From contig JAYGXS010000001.1 in assembly GCA_036362985.1 (NCBI GenBank), positions 39,391,738-39,455,737 on the forward strand: a stretch of 64,000 nucleotides of DNA. The letters are read 5' to 3'. The DNA comes from Ligula intestinalis. Its lineage: Eukaryota; Platyhelminthes; Cestoda; Diphyllobothriidea; Diphyllobothriidae. Below are positions 21,790-34,900 of this stretch, piece by piece. Under the pieces are notes generated by a model. That model saw only the letters and a program-made list of their open reading frames with translations. It did not search any database and had not been told where the DNA came from. A program made the position numbers and the translations under genes. The first letter of the stretch is position 1; each line of letters starts with the position of its first letter.

Positions 21790-22222
21790 GTGCGACCAGG
21801 AAGCAGGTGACGCATGTGGGGCATTAGAGCAGATGAGGTTTGGTCTCCAAGCTCAACGTTGTTGTGGAGTTGGCGAAGCTTGCTGCCGGTAGATTGTGCC
21901 GTACGCTCGAGAAAAGCCTTTTTAAGCTAGAGTAGGGCTTTACTTTTGGGATAGGATCAAGGAAATCCTAGATGGCGAAAGCGATGTCGAACGGTGAGTA
22001 CTGCACGACGTATGCGTAACGCGTACCACCATTAAACTGACGTGAGGCAAAAGCAGCCTCGATCTGTTTGAACCAGACCATCGGGTCACTCACTTCGTAC
22101 GGGGGAAGCTTAATGGACATATGAAAAACCTGAAGCTCGTCCTGATCAGGTGGCGAATGCGAGTTGTTAGAGCCAGCATCATCTGCGTCGCAATCGTGAA
22201 ATTGGTGGTATTCGTCGCCCAT
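21790..22222 (-). pseudogene. Gypsy gag, N-terminal part
   Basis: The frame from 22,222 starts MGDEYHQF and reaches KLPPYEVSDPMVWFKQIEAA, the typical Gypsy gag entry, then a stop. Further minus sequence gives TRLKKAFLERTAQSTGSKL and LLPGRT up to the LINE insertion. Confidence 0.85.
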
Positions 22223-22304
22223 GTTGAAAAACGTATGAACGGCAGAGTCAAACGGGAAAAAACAGGTGAATGGAATAAATAATAAGACGTGAACGACAAT
22301 AGGA

Positions 22305-22317
22305 ACAGGGTAACCAA
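22305..22317 (-). other. Gypsy primer binding site
   Basis: On minus, TGGTTACCCTGTT lies four bases after the 5' LTR end. It begins TGG, complementary to a tRNA CCA end. I cannot name the tRNA. Confidence 0.55.
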
Positions 22318-22320
22318 ATT

Positions 22321-22847
22321 TGTAGAGGCTATATCACTAAAAATATACAAAACGTCTTGGCAAATAGGCAATGGAAAATTTTCTAAGTTAGGCTATCTGC
22401 TAGTAAGTGATTTACCAGACTATTCTAGAGAAAAATTGTAAAAACCGGTTTATGAGGAGGATGATGATGAAGATTAGAAATGATACAACCCACTGAGATC
22501 CTGCACGGTCCTAGCCGGCAGTAGTTAAGCAGTTGACTTGCCAAAGGATGACTCCTTGAAGACCGGGATCCACGTTCGTTGGGCTGTGATTGCAAAATTG
22601 CGAGAAATCTCGTTTGCAAATTGTCGCTGGATTCTCCTGAGCCCGAGAATGAACACCAGAGAGGTGTCGTTGAAGGGCAAAGTAAACAGCGGCAGGTGAG
22701 GAGAGAATTGAGCTGTGGATAGTGTTGTGCAAGACAGTTGCTAGCACGCATCAAAACCGAAAGTGTGCAAGTGTGTTATATTCGAGTTTGAACAAAATTG
22801 ATTATTGATAAATTTAAACGACGCAAAAGTTGAGCAAAGAGCCCACA
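22321..22847 (-). repeat. Gypsy 5' LTR
   Basis: 527 bp, paired with 15,671-16,198. It is right of gag in window coordinates because the element is on the minus strand. Confidence 0.93.
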
Positions 22848-24200
22848 AGACTGACCGAAAAAGTCTCTTCCCTCAGCGGTCCTCAGCAGAGGTATTGGAT
22901 CCTTGTTTTGGTACTCTGCCTAAGGCAACTGTAAAACAGTTTGGGGTGCACTGTGGCCCGGTTTCGCAAGTCTGCCTCGAAAGCCCGTCTTGTTTTGAGA
23001 AAAAGACCCTTGACACGGTTTCTCTGAGTTTTGTAGGCACTAACAGATGCAGGAGTCCTGTCTGCTAGCATTTTTGCCCACAGCATTCGCTTTTTGTTCA
23101 CTTCTATTTTTAAGACCTGTGTTAGCTATCGCGGTCTAGTGGTCACCTTTTTTCGCGAAATTGGACAGTGGTTATTGATTAGTCTGTGCAGTGTGTTCCG
23201 CAACGCTTCCCAATCCGCAGTTATGTTTCCAGAAAATAGAGGTTCCCACTCGGCGTGCGTGAGTTCGGTCTTTATTCGATCGAAATCACCTCGCGAAATA
23301 TTTCTTCTGGCTGGTGAGGGTCTCTCCGGTATTAAGAATAACGAGTACTCCCACAGTAGTACAACATGGCCAATTTATTTAGTGGTGGGAGACATGACAC
23401 TTCGTCGATGCTGTCCTTCGATTTCGAAGGAACGAGGTCCAGACAGTTGGACTGTTGGCCATCGCGCATCCTTGTCGGAAAAGTGACGTGTTGCATGAGA
23501 AATAACTTGAGAGTCATGCTTAGAAGGCAGCTGTCGAAGGTAAGATCGGAGCTTTATGCGCCGGTCGCACCCCAGTCGATGTGAGGCACGTTAACGTCCC
23601 CCACAATCAGGATGTCCGATCATGCAGTAATGTTTTCCAGCTCCTCTATCAAGGAGGCATCCACTCCGGGCTCTCTTCTCGGTGGTCGGTCGAGAGTCCG
23701 GACATCGAGTTTGGATGCACCTGGTAATTTAATGGACAGCCAGATGGCCTCGGAAGTACACGACAGTTTATCCGTTTTGTCTAAAACTCTGAGCCTATTT
23801 TTCCCGCATGTTGCTACGCCACCACCTTGGCGACATTCTCTGTCTTTTCCGAACGGTTGATAGCCAGGCATGGATACCTCGCTGTCGGCTACCTGTTCAT
23901 ACAGCCAAGTTTCCGTTATGGAAACTATATCTGGTGATAATTTAAAGGCATGAATCTTCAGCTCGTCTAGCTTTGATAGCATACTCTGTGCATTTTGGGA
24001 CATGAAAGTTAATTTTATGTTTGCTCGAAAAGTGGTTACAGTCAGGCTCTCCCCGCACCTTACCGGGTCGACTGTGCGGTCATCAGGAGAGAAGCCTTCC
24101 CAGGGGAGAACAGTGTACGCTGGATCACTTGGTTGTTGTAAATAACCAAATGTTTTTCCCTTTCATTCTGCCTCTGTATGTTTTTGCATATTAGGCTTTC
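22848..24200 (-). pseudogene. LINE family A, 5' half (endonuclease and linker), split by Gypsy
   Basis: The minus frame 24,003-23,620 reads NAQSMLSKLDELKIHAFKL and PDIVSITETWL, the APE-endonuclease start of CR1-like ORF2, then GGGVA. Frame 23,517-23,332 holds further endonuclease sequence. Frame 23,101-22,883 is the linker (RNRVKGLFLKTRRAFEADL; LRQSTKTRIQ). With one AGAC copy removed, the LINE reads on into 15,670 as LFRSVFTKEMAYD. Confidence 0.85.
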
Positions 24201-25863
24201 AGTAACCCACGATCACAGACTATTATAATGCGAGGTAATGCTAAAATGGCTGAGATAAGCCGTACTAGAAGTGCTTTGGGCTTGTTTGTGAAGAGCCGTC
24301 TCCCAAGTCCAAAACGGTTATACAACCAAACTGCCCCTCTAAGACACAGAATGTTATATATTTGCTTACATTTTCTGGTTACTTGATTAGACTAGAAAGC
24401 CACTGGAAGCTAAAGAAAGTTAAAAAAATATAAATTTTGGATTACACGATCCTAGACATCTACTTAGCACAAACATAGACACCTATGTGGGAACTGCATA
24501 TATTTAACCGTCAGCTTGGGCAACTACGGCAGGTGCGACCGCGCGTCTTACGATATGGCGTGTATCTGAACGCCTTAAGCTATGTTTTCAGATGTTTTCA
24601 ATAAATGTTGAGGTGAGCGCCACAGAAGACCTATATCACCATGCCAATTAACGCGTTTAATTGTTTTTATCTTCCGCTGCCCACAGAAAAAGCAGGCAAG
24701 CAAACAATTATTTACCTAAAACAAATTAGGTGGAAATGTATGCGACAAAAACTCGGAGCGCAATAGTTTTGCGCAATCTTTTTGCAATTTCCGGCTCTTC
24801 CGTGCGATTGAAAAGTTACTGGCAAAACACACCGAATACGTAGAGTGTGAAAGGGACTTATTGTTTTGTGGAGAAAGCACCAGTAACGATGAGTGCGTTC
24901 CGTGTCTGCAGTTGGAATGGCCATTCTTGGGGTATGACGAGCTTATGACTACGTGTTGTATTTTAAAAATATATGTTTGCCTCCCATCCTATTTCCTCTT
25001 AGAGTTCATTTTAATATGGCCCATTATAAAACTAGTTTACTTCCATTTCCAGCTTGTAGTCTCCGATTAAACCTCCATCTTTCTCTCGTGCACTCCTCGG
25101 CTTAGCCTTACCTTCCGTGTTCAATAATCGAAGCTAATTCTGGTACTGTATTATCGCTCGTTATAGACTTATAGCAATTCGTTATCCCCTCTTAATCCAC
25201 CCCCAAGGGACTAGAAGAAATTAGGCGTTTTTTGCTGACAGTGGAATTTTGCTAATTTTTTCCATTAGTTGTGACTGCAGTCGACAGTCCAAGCGACTTT
25301 ATTTGCGAATGCTTACTTTAGGGTGTATATGTTAGTCTGGATCAAAAATAATAGACTTATAGTTTTAGACCATTTCCTTGTATTACGTGCATCTTCACAA
25401 ACATCCCATATTTTGATTATTTCTACATCACAATTTTCCATGCTTAGCAATATTGGAACAATGTCTTCTGTTCACGTCCCAACTTTTCCTGCAGTTTAAT
25501 TCTTCAGCCTGTTGTCATACCATTGTCAGCCGCCTTAAGTTGTCTGATTATTAGTTGCTCCTATGGCGACTGTGATTTTCAAGATTTTTGCGGCGTCTTC
25601 CATGAAATACTTTAAGTTCCATACTCGCGTGTGTTCTCTCAATAGAGAGCAAACTACCCAAGAATTATCGCTTCATGCAAACATCATTCACCTTCACTTT
25701 TAATTAAATTAACGGCTCCGCACCATTTATTTACTTGTGCGTGTACAGCTGCGATCACGTCTGATCTAGGTGGTCTAAATGGTGTGTTGGGCAGATTTTA
25801 CCTCTAAATGTTTAACGATCTGTGGCAGTGGATTAGGGAGGAGTGACTCATTCTTTTCTCCAG
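24201..25863. other. AT-rich intergenic stretch
   Basis: No gene or repeat recognised. It probably contains the promoter and 5' untranslated exons of the plus-strand giant gene. Short frames (24,712-25,070) lack support. Confidence 0.4.
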
Positions 25864-25910
25864 GAACGAAGCATGAATACCGGAAGTCCAAGGACCACCC
25901 TCATGTCTTG
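25864..25910 (+). CDS. Giant gene, possible first coding exon
   Basis: Acceptor TTTTCTCCAG, donor GTGAAA. An ATG at 25,873 gives MNTGSPRTTLMS and the phase fits the next exon (Trp codon split TG|G). Splice-site quality is moderate and there is no homology support, so the start is tentative. Confidence 0.4.
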
Positions 25911-28900
25911 GTGAAAGGCGTCGAGCCAGGTTTTCAGTTTAACTCCTCGACGCTTCTAGGGTTCGTTACAATGAAGATCAAAACTTGTCGGACATATATA
26001 TAATCCTGTTTTAGACTTGGAAATGCTGGAATGTACGCATAAGCAAGAGAAAACGAGCGGTACTAGATTATAACTGTTTGAAGATTACCCTCGGATATCA
26101 CTTGAATGCGAGCATCTGTTCTTCTACCACTGACTTCATCCGGTCCGCTACGACGAAGCTCTGCGTTGGACTGAATGTTATAGAAGTCGGCTGCGTCAGG
26201 CATTTATACAACTATAGTGGGTGTAAACGAAAGAACTATCCCATCACTATTTTGGCTTTAAATGGCTTGATGCCTCAACGTCAACTTTTATTTTGTGCAA
26301 TAGATACGCGTTTCTTAAATTCTAACTTCTGCCACCTATTTATCGTCTTTCCCATGTTATGCCATCCACCGCTTAGGCTGAGTCTTCATCATCGACCTCC
26401 TCGAGAACAAGTCAACTTCTCTAGTTCAAGAACGCAGTTTCCTCCGATTTATTCGTCAGACGAATTCCTCCGAGGTTGTCAACTAGACGTATGGTGCTCA
26501 GTTATGCGATCTGCTTGGCTATTCTGCTTCAACGAACCATCATATAACTGCACCAATTTGTCCGAGGCATCATTACTCCTCCTTACTGCTAGTAAACGTC
26601 TATCTAGCGTCAAGTTGTTGGATTTATTTCCGTTGTTCACAAGAGGATCTACCAAATCTTTACTGCTGCCTTTGATGCCAGCCGCGGCCTCTGCTCTCGT
26701 TTGTACCGTTGAATATTGGTACTTATTCTTCTCAGAATTGATCTACGGCACTTTTGAGTGAGCCAAACCTTTAGTTTTTCTTCCATTCCATATTTACAGT
26801 TAAACTTGTTTCCTTAAAGTTTTACACTTTCGGTCCTTTGTTATTGAAACGTGACTTATCAAGAATCGCCTATAAGGACTAATTTACATGTAAAATAAAA
26901 AGTGTATATTTTAAAAAAATATCTCTCTAACTGCCATTTACTTTAATTTATTATACTTGCATATTCTGGTGTGTGTCGTGTGAGAAAGTGAAAACGATAA
27001 ACGATGATTTAAAGCCTTATTTTCACCAAAGAATACCTAAAGTGTTTTATGTATCCGGTGAGTTAGTAAAGTTCGGATTTTGGAGAAGTATGTCCTCCAA
27101 CCAAAATAGCTCCTCTCGCTCTCCGAGTTCTCGTTTTAGTTCATCCGTTTATTGGCTCTATTTATGCTGCTTACTAATTTGCCTTCACTTTGTTTGGGTA
27201 CAATGTCTCCTTTTTGGTTGTAAACAATTCTCGCTGTCTGTTTATTCACACAGGACCGACCGAGGTCTGTTGGTTCGGCAACTCCTTCAAGGTAATGACC
27301 CCCAAAAGCGTTCTTTTATCTCGAACTGCCTTCGCTTCTTCTTCCAACTCATCTTAAAAACGGGGCGCTTCTGTACGCTCTTTCGCCATCTACAGTGGCT
27401 CCTATCGGTTTGCGAATATCTCCAACCTACCGAAAGCTCTGCTGAATCTCTCCAAAACTCAGGTAACTTTCAGTAATCCACTTCCTTTGAGCTGGATTTC
27501 CAGATTAAACGTCGTTTACCTTCTTTTGGTCAAGTGCGGACTCCTTGTTTAAACTTACAGGTAGAAGACACTATAATTCGCAGTAAAAAATAAAGCTCCG
27601 TCGATGACGCAATTTATCCAAAGAAATTTGTGTAGTCTATGCTGTCTTCGTAACACCTAGCATTTCCGGCCCTTCATTAACAACACATGAGTTTTAATTT
27701 TAAGGGCCAGTGAAAAATTGCAATGATAATGCTATTTGCTTCTGAAATAGCCGCACATTTGAGATTCTGGTTTTTATCATTCGACGTACATTTACAAGAA
27801 CGTTATCTTTCGAAAATAATCAATAAAAGCAGGACTTCTTTTATTTATCGTTTACGAAACAATTACTTTCATACCAACCATCCTTATATGCAAATTTCTC
27901 CTGGCGAAAATGAGATATTGCTTGTTTATCGTAGGTATATATAATTTCCTTACCGTTTTCCTCCTACGTGGTGATTTGTCCACACTGCCTCTTCCCTTCG
28001 ATAATCTGGGCTGATATTCCAGACTAATACCTATCACTTCCCTATCGCCCCTTTTAGGTCGCTTCCGCGTCGATAAGTCCTTTTTGGGACTGGTTGATTG
28101 TCTGTACACTTTGCGGGAAGCCGTGTTCTTGGCCGACCGGAGGCTGGAGAGCCTCCTAGATTTTGTCAAGAAAACCAGAGCACTGCCTTCTATGGTTTTG
28201 GAGGATGATGATTTGTTCCTGAACGCTCAATCACCTAGGGATTATCCAAAATTAAGGTTTGTTCAGTTTTCATATTTTAGACGTTATTCCACTGTCCCCT
28301 GCAGTCTCTCAAGTTATGATTGTATCAGTTGCCCTACCATTGAGACCAAGTAGACTGCGAGTGCCATAGAGGCCATATTAAGAAGGAGCCATTGCAACCT
28401 AATGCTTAGCCTGCCAGTCGGCCACTCTACATAAATACATTGGGCTGACCGCGTGGTCCGAGTTATCCAGTCAGTTGGCATCCTTCTAAGTCACCGCTTT
28501 TAGCGTACTCTGATAGCTTCAAGTGTGTCAGATTGCTTATAGTGAGGCCAGATTGCTGAGCCTTCGAACTCACTTCCTTTTCCGAATTCCAGGCCCTAGT
28601 CGGTCAGCTGTAGGGAATAGGCCACGGGCTGGAAGGACAGTCTGAGTAAGCCTGGGTCACCTACGGGATTGCATGCCGTCCTCATTTGAGACGAAGTCGG
28701 TTTACTTCACTGGAAGGATGGTCCGCAAGCAGTAGTGGTCAAAACTTCCGATTTCCTTTCATCTTCCACGCTAATAGTCCAGTATTCGCATCCGTATAGA
28801 AAAACAGACCGAACAGATGCACGGTACAGGTGAACCTTTGTGGGGATATAAATATCACGTCGGTTCCATAGGCACTTTTGGAGGCTGGTTAAAACTCGTC

Positions 28901-31900
28901 GAGCTGCGTCGATTCGGGAGACAATGTCATCTTTACTCTGTCCCTTCGGCAGCGACCTCGCTCTGAGGTACTTGAAACTGTCTACTTCAAGTTGACAGCC
29001 ATTAATCTCGAGAGGTGCCTACTCTTGCGAGGGATGCAGCATAACAACACTTTGGTCTACCCAGCGTTTATGGACAAACTGACCAAATTAGCGACCTCGC
29101 TCACGCGTGACATCATAGACTTTAGATCGCCAAACCTTGAAGCTAGTAAAACGATATCATCGGCATAGTCGAGATCAGTCAACTGGCATGCGGGTACAAG
29201 CACCGTACCGTCATTCTCCTGTAGGGCCTTCTGAGAACCCAGTCAATGCCGTAGTTAAAGAGGATGAGCGACAGGACACAGCCCTGTCGAACGCCAGACC
29301 GAACAGTGAGGGGTTCTGACCGGTTGTTGTAGACTAGGACCGGCTCGACCGTCCACAAACTGCTGCAAAGACACACAGCGCAATGGTTCACCACTGAGCT
29401 CCAGAAGACTGAGAACAAAGTTGAACTTGAGTTCCGGCGACGCCTTCCTGTTACTCCGTTTCTATAGGGCTGGATCGGTCTTGTGGCCATCTCAATCAGA
29501 CAGTAATCGGTTTGACACTGTTCTTCTTCTCGCTCTGCCTAGGATATTGCATACTTGGTCGAATTGTGATTTGCCAGCTAGTCAAATGTTGCTGTCCAGC
29601 ACGCGCGTGTACGGAAATGGTTTGCCCCAGGACGTCAACCACTTCGGTGCGCATCCACTTTAGAATGCACCTATGACGATTCTACATCCACATTGTACAC
29701 ACTTCTGCCTTTTGCCGCGTTCTTTTAGCAGGAGTCTGTTTCGTGAAAACCCATTCATTAATCTTAGAGACTAAATATAGCCGAAGACATTCCAACTAAC
29801 GTAAACCCTTTCAGTAATAACTTCCTCGCCTTCTTCTTCTTCTTCTTCTTCTTCTACTTATTATTATTATTAGCATTCGAACTGGGTAATCTGGGCTGAA
29901 GGAAGTAATTCAAATATTTTACCTTCAACTCTAGGTGCGATCACTTTCCTTGCAATTTTTTGGTGTTGTCTACGGCAGGGAAAAGCCTAACAGGAGAGTA
30001 CCCCCCCCCCCGGCCGACTAGGCCATTTTAACATGCAAATTAAACAGGACCAAGAAAAACTATATACCCATATTTATACTATTTCATTAGACGGCTTATC
30101 GAAGCCTGTTTCAACCTCCTTCGTCAACTGGCTGACATTCAGGCTCAAATCTGGGACACTTGTCTAACGGGAACCCCAACACCCCTGATCTCAACTCCAT
30201 CCGCCGCTGGCAAATCACCCCAATTCTTCCTGCTGCATCCATCTCTACCGGCCTCTTATCTGGCCAATGGTAGCCACATCTGTTCACCACGGGGTTCGCT
30301 GCCTGTCTTTGGAGTCTCTAGAGGCTGGTTCTTTCTCACGACGGTCCCGCCCACAGAAGTGGCAATGGTTAGCTTCCTCTTCTATCCCTCGTATGGTGAC
30401 GCACGCTGTGCGGATCGGCCACACTTCATCTGTGAGGTGCCGGACCCCAAGGCCACTGTCATGCACGTTGTCTCCCATCCACATTCGCGTTTCTTCCTAC
30501 TCCTGACGGCGGAGGGCAGACTCTATGTCTGGCGGTTGCCTCACTCTCCACCCTCTGACTCTCCCTCCTTCCAGTCCGGCTCCTCCTCGCCCTTCCCTCT
30601 CCCGGCTCGGAGAAGTGAATTGGAACAGTACGACAATACACCTCGGTAAGCTGCGATGCATCTTTATATGGAATGCAACCAAGGGAGCTTGAGGAGTTTC
30701 TTTTTTCCCCACAATCGTATTGCCCAAGGTGCTCAATGTTTTTATGTCACTTCCACCCGAGAAATGGTGTAGTTGTTCAATCAGTATCAATATATTTGAA
30801 GTAAATGACAAAAGCCCCTAAAGGCTCCATTTGAATGGTTCGAGTATGCATGAAAAGTATTTAACTTACAAAGTTGTTAGCAGACCCTTTTAGCATGCAG
30901 AATGCATAAAATCAATAAGGGAACACGAATTTTAAAAATGCACGGCATTTACGAAATAACAGCGGCCAGCACATTTACTGCATGTGCACTATAAAATTCT
31001 CATCTGAGTCAAAGTTACTTGGCAAAATTAAAGATGATCGCCAACCTTAGATATCCCTAGCTTCAAATTCTATATTACGGGACCGGTAGTAATAGGAATT
31101 ATATGGATGGGTTACATCAAGGAAGGGGTGCAATGTTAAAATAAATAGTGAAAGCGGATAACGGATTCTGTGCAGTGACAAACATAACTACGCCTACTAA
31201 AATGCATATAGTAGTTATGTAAGCGTATTTATATTACGTTACTAAGCGACTTTAATCATATAAGCCTATGTTAAAACATTCTATTGAAATCAAGGAAGTA
31301 GTATCTCAACAGTTATCCATTAGATTGGGCTGACTATTAACAGGTGATTATCCAGGCATCTCACAATATTGGAAACGCACAGTATAAATCGGTCAAGAAT
31401 TCCATTGGCGGATGACTGCAAGAAAAAGGACCAGCATATAGACGACCGTACAAATTATCCTTACGAAAATATGTATCTAAATAGGCTCTCGTAAAGCTAT
31501 TAGCATCCGCGGATAGCGGTCGACTGTAAGAGTGGCTATAGTAGAACAGCACTCAAACACTTGTCGGGTTAAATGGATAAAAACAGCTGTACCGCTAGAT
31601 GGTACAGGCCATATTGGTCTGCCCAAACTCTTGGAAATTGGAAGTGAAAAGCAAGCCGAATGACGCTATCTGACAGTTGCATTCAAAACTGCTTCACGCA
31701 TTAACTGAAGCAAAGTGGAGAATCGTGACTATGTAAACATAAAATTTCTATCTTTAGCAAGACTACTAAAAGTTTAGAATTTTCTTTTACTTAGCTTTCG
31801 TAGATCGTTCTTACAGACGTTGATGCTATCCCTACGTAGCATTAGGCAGCCATCGGCCATTTCCAACGATCAGCAGCAGGATCGTACATCTTCGACGCTG

Positions 31901-34900
31901 CCGCAGGCACGTAGTCGCACACCCAACACCAAACCCTCGGCTCCTATCTCTGCCAACAGAACGTTCCCACTGCCAAACCCTGCACGCCCAGCCTGGAAGG
32001 TGGATTTGGGTAAGTGGCTAATCGGGGCTCTGGAAGAACATGGTACGGATAGACCCTCACAATTGGGGCCCTCCGCTGAAATTACGGACCTTCGGTTGAC
32101 GGGTGACGATCGGCTGATGATTGGTACCACTACGGGTCAGCTCCTTGTTTGCCAGATTTTTCGGTCTCCGATGCAACTCTCAGTTCTCTACTTGGCGCCG
32201 TCACCATCTTTACTCACCTCCCTACTGGCTCCGTCGACAGGAAGGCCTTATGCCGCCCTGGGTGTCACCTGCATGGACAACTCCGCAAACTGTTTAGCCA
32301 CCATCTGGAATCCCACTAGCCATTGCCAGGACGCCTTGTCTCTGCCGTCTGATTCCCATCCATCTGTTGTGGACAACCTCGGTTCGCAAATGGCCGACGA
32401 CACAAGCATCAGATCACTTGGTATGTCTAATCAACATTTCGAAAAAAAATGCCCCATAGTTGATCAGAAGGTAATGCTGTTTTTGTCCTCTTTTCATTTA
32501 TTTAAGTGGCAATTTACTCGAGGAAGAAGCTCATCGGAGAAGCTGTCAGTTCTCGCAAACTCACACGGATATCAGCGATTGCAGGTCTCGTGGCTGTACT
32601 AAATGAAGATGGAGAGGTCTACATTTGGTGCGTCATCCTTCGCAGTTAATTTGGCTTAATTTATTCGGCAGGTCACAAGTCCAACTGTATGCCTTCCTTA
32701 AAGGGGACCTCGGAGACTCCTATTTGCGGATTAAAATTGCTGGAAAAGACAAGGGAACCCGAAATGTTTATTTCTGGCACATAAGTCCTCATCAGCCGGT
32801 CATATAAAATCTCGCATGTTGCACTACGCAAGGCTCGAACTTGCGACCTTTTGATCAGAAGTCCAACCGTCCAACCATTGAGCCTCGGGTGGTTCCCTAC
32901 CTGGGGTTGAGTTTGACTGGCTAATGACCGTTCCAGTTTCCCTTTTTTTGCCGGCACTGTTCACCTGTCTAGACGACTAGCCACTGTGCGGTTGGTGGCA
33001 GGGCTCGAGAGAGGGTCCCAAGGCAGAACAGGACGAGTGAGTTCCGGCAGCGATATGTGAGCGATCACCAATAGACTGCGATTTCCTATAGGATAGCATT
33101 GGACTTCAAAAATCTCAGAGATGTTTTATCGTTGTTGAACGTCCGCTTCAAAGTGCCCGCTGTCAAATCAAATGCATTTTGTTTATCATAACACAGGGCG
33201 AACTCCGCCATTCTATCCGTACGGTGTAATAACACAGTCATGCATGATAAGTCTACTATGGAAACGCTGAAAAATGAGACCCAAGGCAGTGCGGGACAAG
33301 TGAGTTCCGTTAGCGGTCGGTGAACCTACATCAACTAGTGTCAATATCTCCCGACCTAAACCGGCAAGACAACAAACTCGTCGCTCAATGTTTAGGGCGT
33401 TAGGCTCTGATCAAAAGATCGCGAGTTCAAGCCTCGAGTGGTTCACCACTTGGGGCTGGGTATGACTGCCTGACGACGGCTAATGAGCCAGAAACGGTCA
33501 TCTCGGTCTCCCTTGTCTTTACTGCTGATAATATCTGTCTAAGAATACGAGCCACAGCAGTCGCTGTCAGGGCCCAAGAGACAAGACCCGAGACAGAGCA
33601 GGACAAGTGCGTCCCATTAGCGCTCAGTGAACGTTCATCAGCGACGGAGAAAACTATCTGTTTGCTCACACTGAAAAGTTAGTTACCTGAAACTACCAGT
33701 AAAAAAATAGAACGACAAATATGCATGATTTATATATCGTGCATGTGAGCATTCCTTTGACCGGTGTTACCTATCTGAAGGGCTTCCCTTAAAGTTTAGG
33801 CGAGCGCTGTCTGCAGAACTTTCTTCTACGACTTACCCGCTTAAAACCATCATAGAGAATCCTACCGGATGGGCGACACAATGCACTAATTTTCTGAAAA
33901 GAGAACATTACTTGTTTGTTATTTTCCTTACCTGGAATGACTGACTTTCTTACCAGCTAAGATACTCAAGCCCATAAATTTCATCACGTTGATTGAATAC
34001 TCACTATACCCTTTGTCGTCTCAGTGGTACTTGCGGTGTAACTACTTATGACTAATTAGAAATTATTGCACGATATTACTCCTTGGAACTACACCTATTT
34101 GCACTCTCATGATTGCATACGCAGTGCACCGATTCAAAAAACACAGTTATATTGACGATTCGGTAGGATCCTAAGTAATTACAGGGAGAGGGGTAAATCT
34201 TTCCGTGTGCTAACCCTAAAACTACTTCTAACATCGACCGAAACCTTAGCCCCAATTTTAGCCGCAACATCTTGAACGTAATCCTGACTACGAAACCAAC
34301 CCTTATTTTCCCTGGAGTTTTATGCAAGCACACTTATATTACGGACAGTTCCTGTTCCCAGGTCCTGCTTAGGGGACCATACAAGTCATCATTTCTTTTT
34401 GACATGGTGTTTTCAGGTTTTGAATTTGCCTCCATGTCATTTCTACCCACCTCCCCTTCTCTGCAGTCATATCCACCGACTTCTTGCATCTCCCCGGTCT
34501 TCGTTTTGTCTGCGTCAATCTGCCAGGTTGGATGCCCGCTCACCGACAGTCTGGACCCGTGTGGCTATTGAAGACACTGTCTACGCCATGACAACAACCT
34601 TTCCAGAGTCCTTCGTTGCGTCGGATTCGCCGCGCTCAAAGCTCTTCAGTTTGGACTCCTTTGCTCAGGCGGATGCTGCGCTGCCTGGCATAGTCCTCCT
34701 AACGCGTCCTGGAGGTAGGCTCGCCACCACTACTCTTATACCCTCTCTTACAGAACCGTCTTATAAGCGTATTACACCGACTAGCGAAATGCATTCTTTC
34801 CATGAATCGGCTTGCTTATGTGGTAAATGTGAAAGACTGAAACATCCTAGGGACGACTACGAGGCGAATTCTGATTCTCCCACTTAGTAGCCAAATTTAC

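Larger units (their letters stand above)
15671..22847 (-). mobile_element. Gypsy (Ty3-like) LTR retrotransposon, decayed, with nested LINE
   Basis: Bounded by direct LTRs 15,671-16,198 and 22,321-22,847, each TG..CA, and flanked by the 4-bp duplication AGAC at 15,667-15,670 and 22,848-22,851. In minus sense the order is gag, Cys knuckle, protease, RT, RNase H, integrase, the Ty3/Gypsy order. A LINE B of about 1.8 kb interrupts gag, so the element itself is about 5.4 kb. The LTRs differ at about 42 of 528 positions by eye (about 8%), so it is not recent. Several stops and frameshifts; no env identified. Confidence 0.93.
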
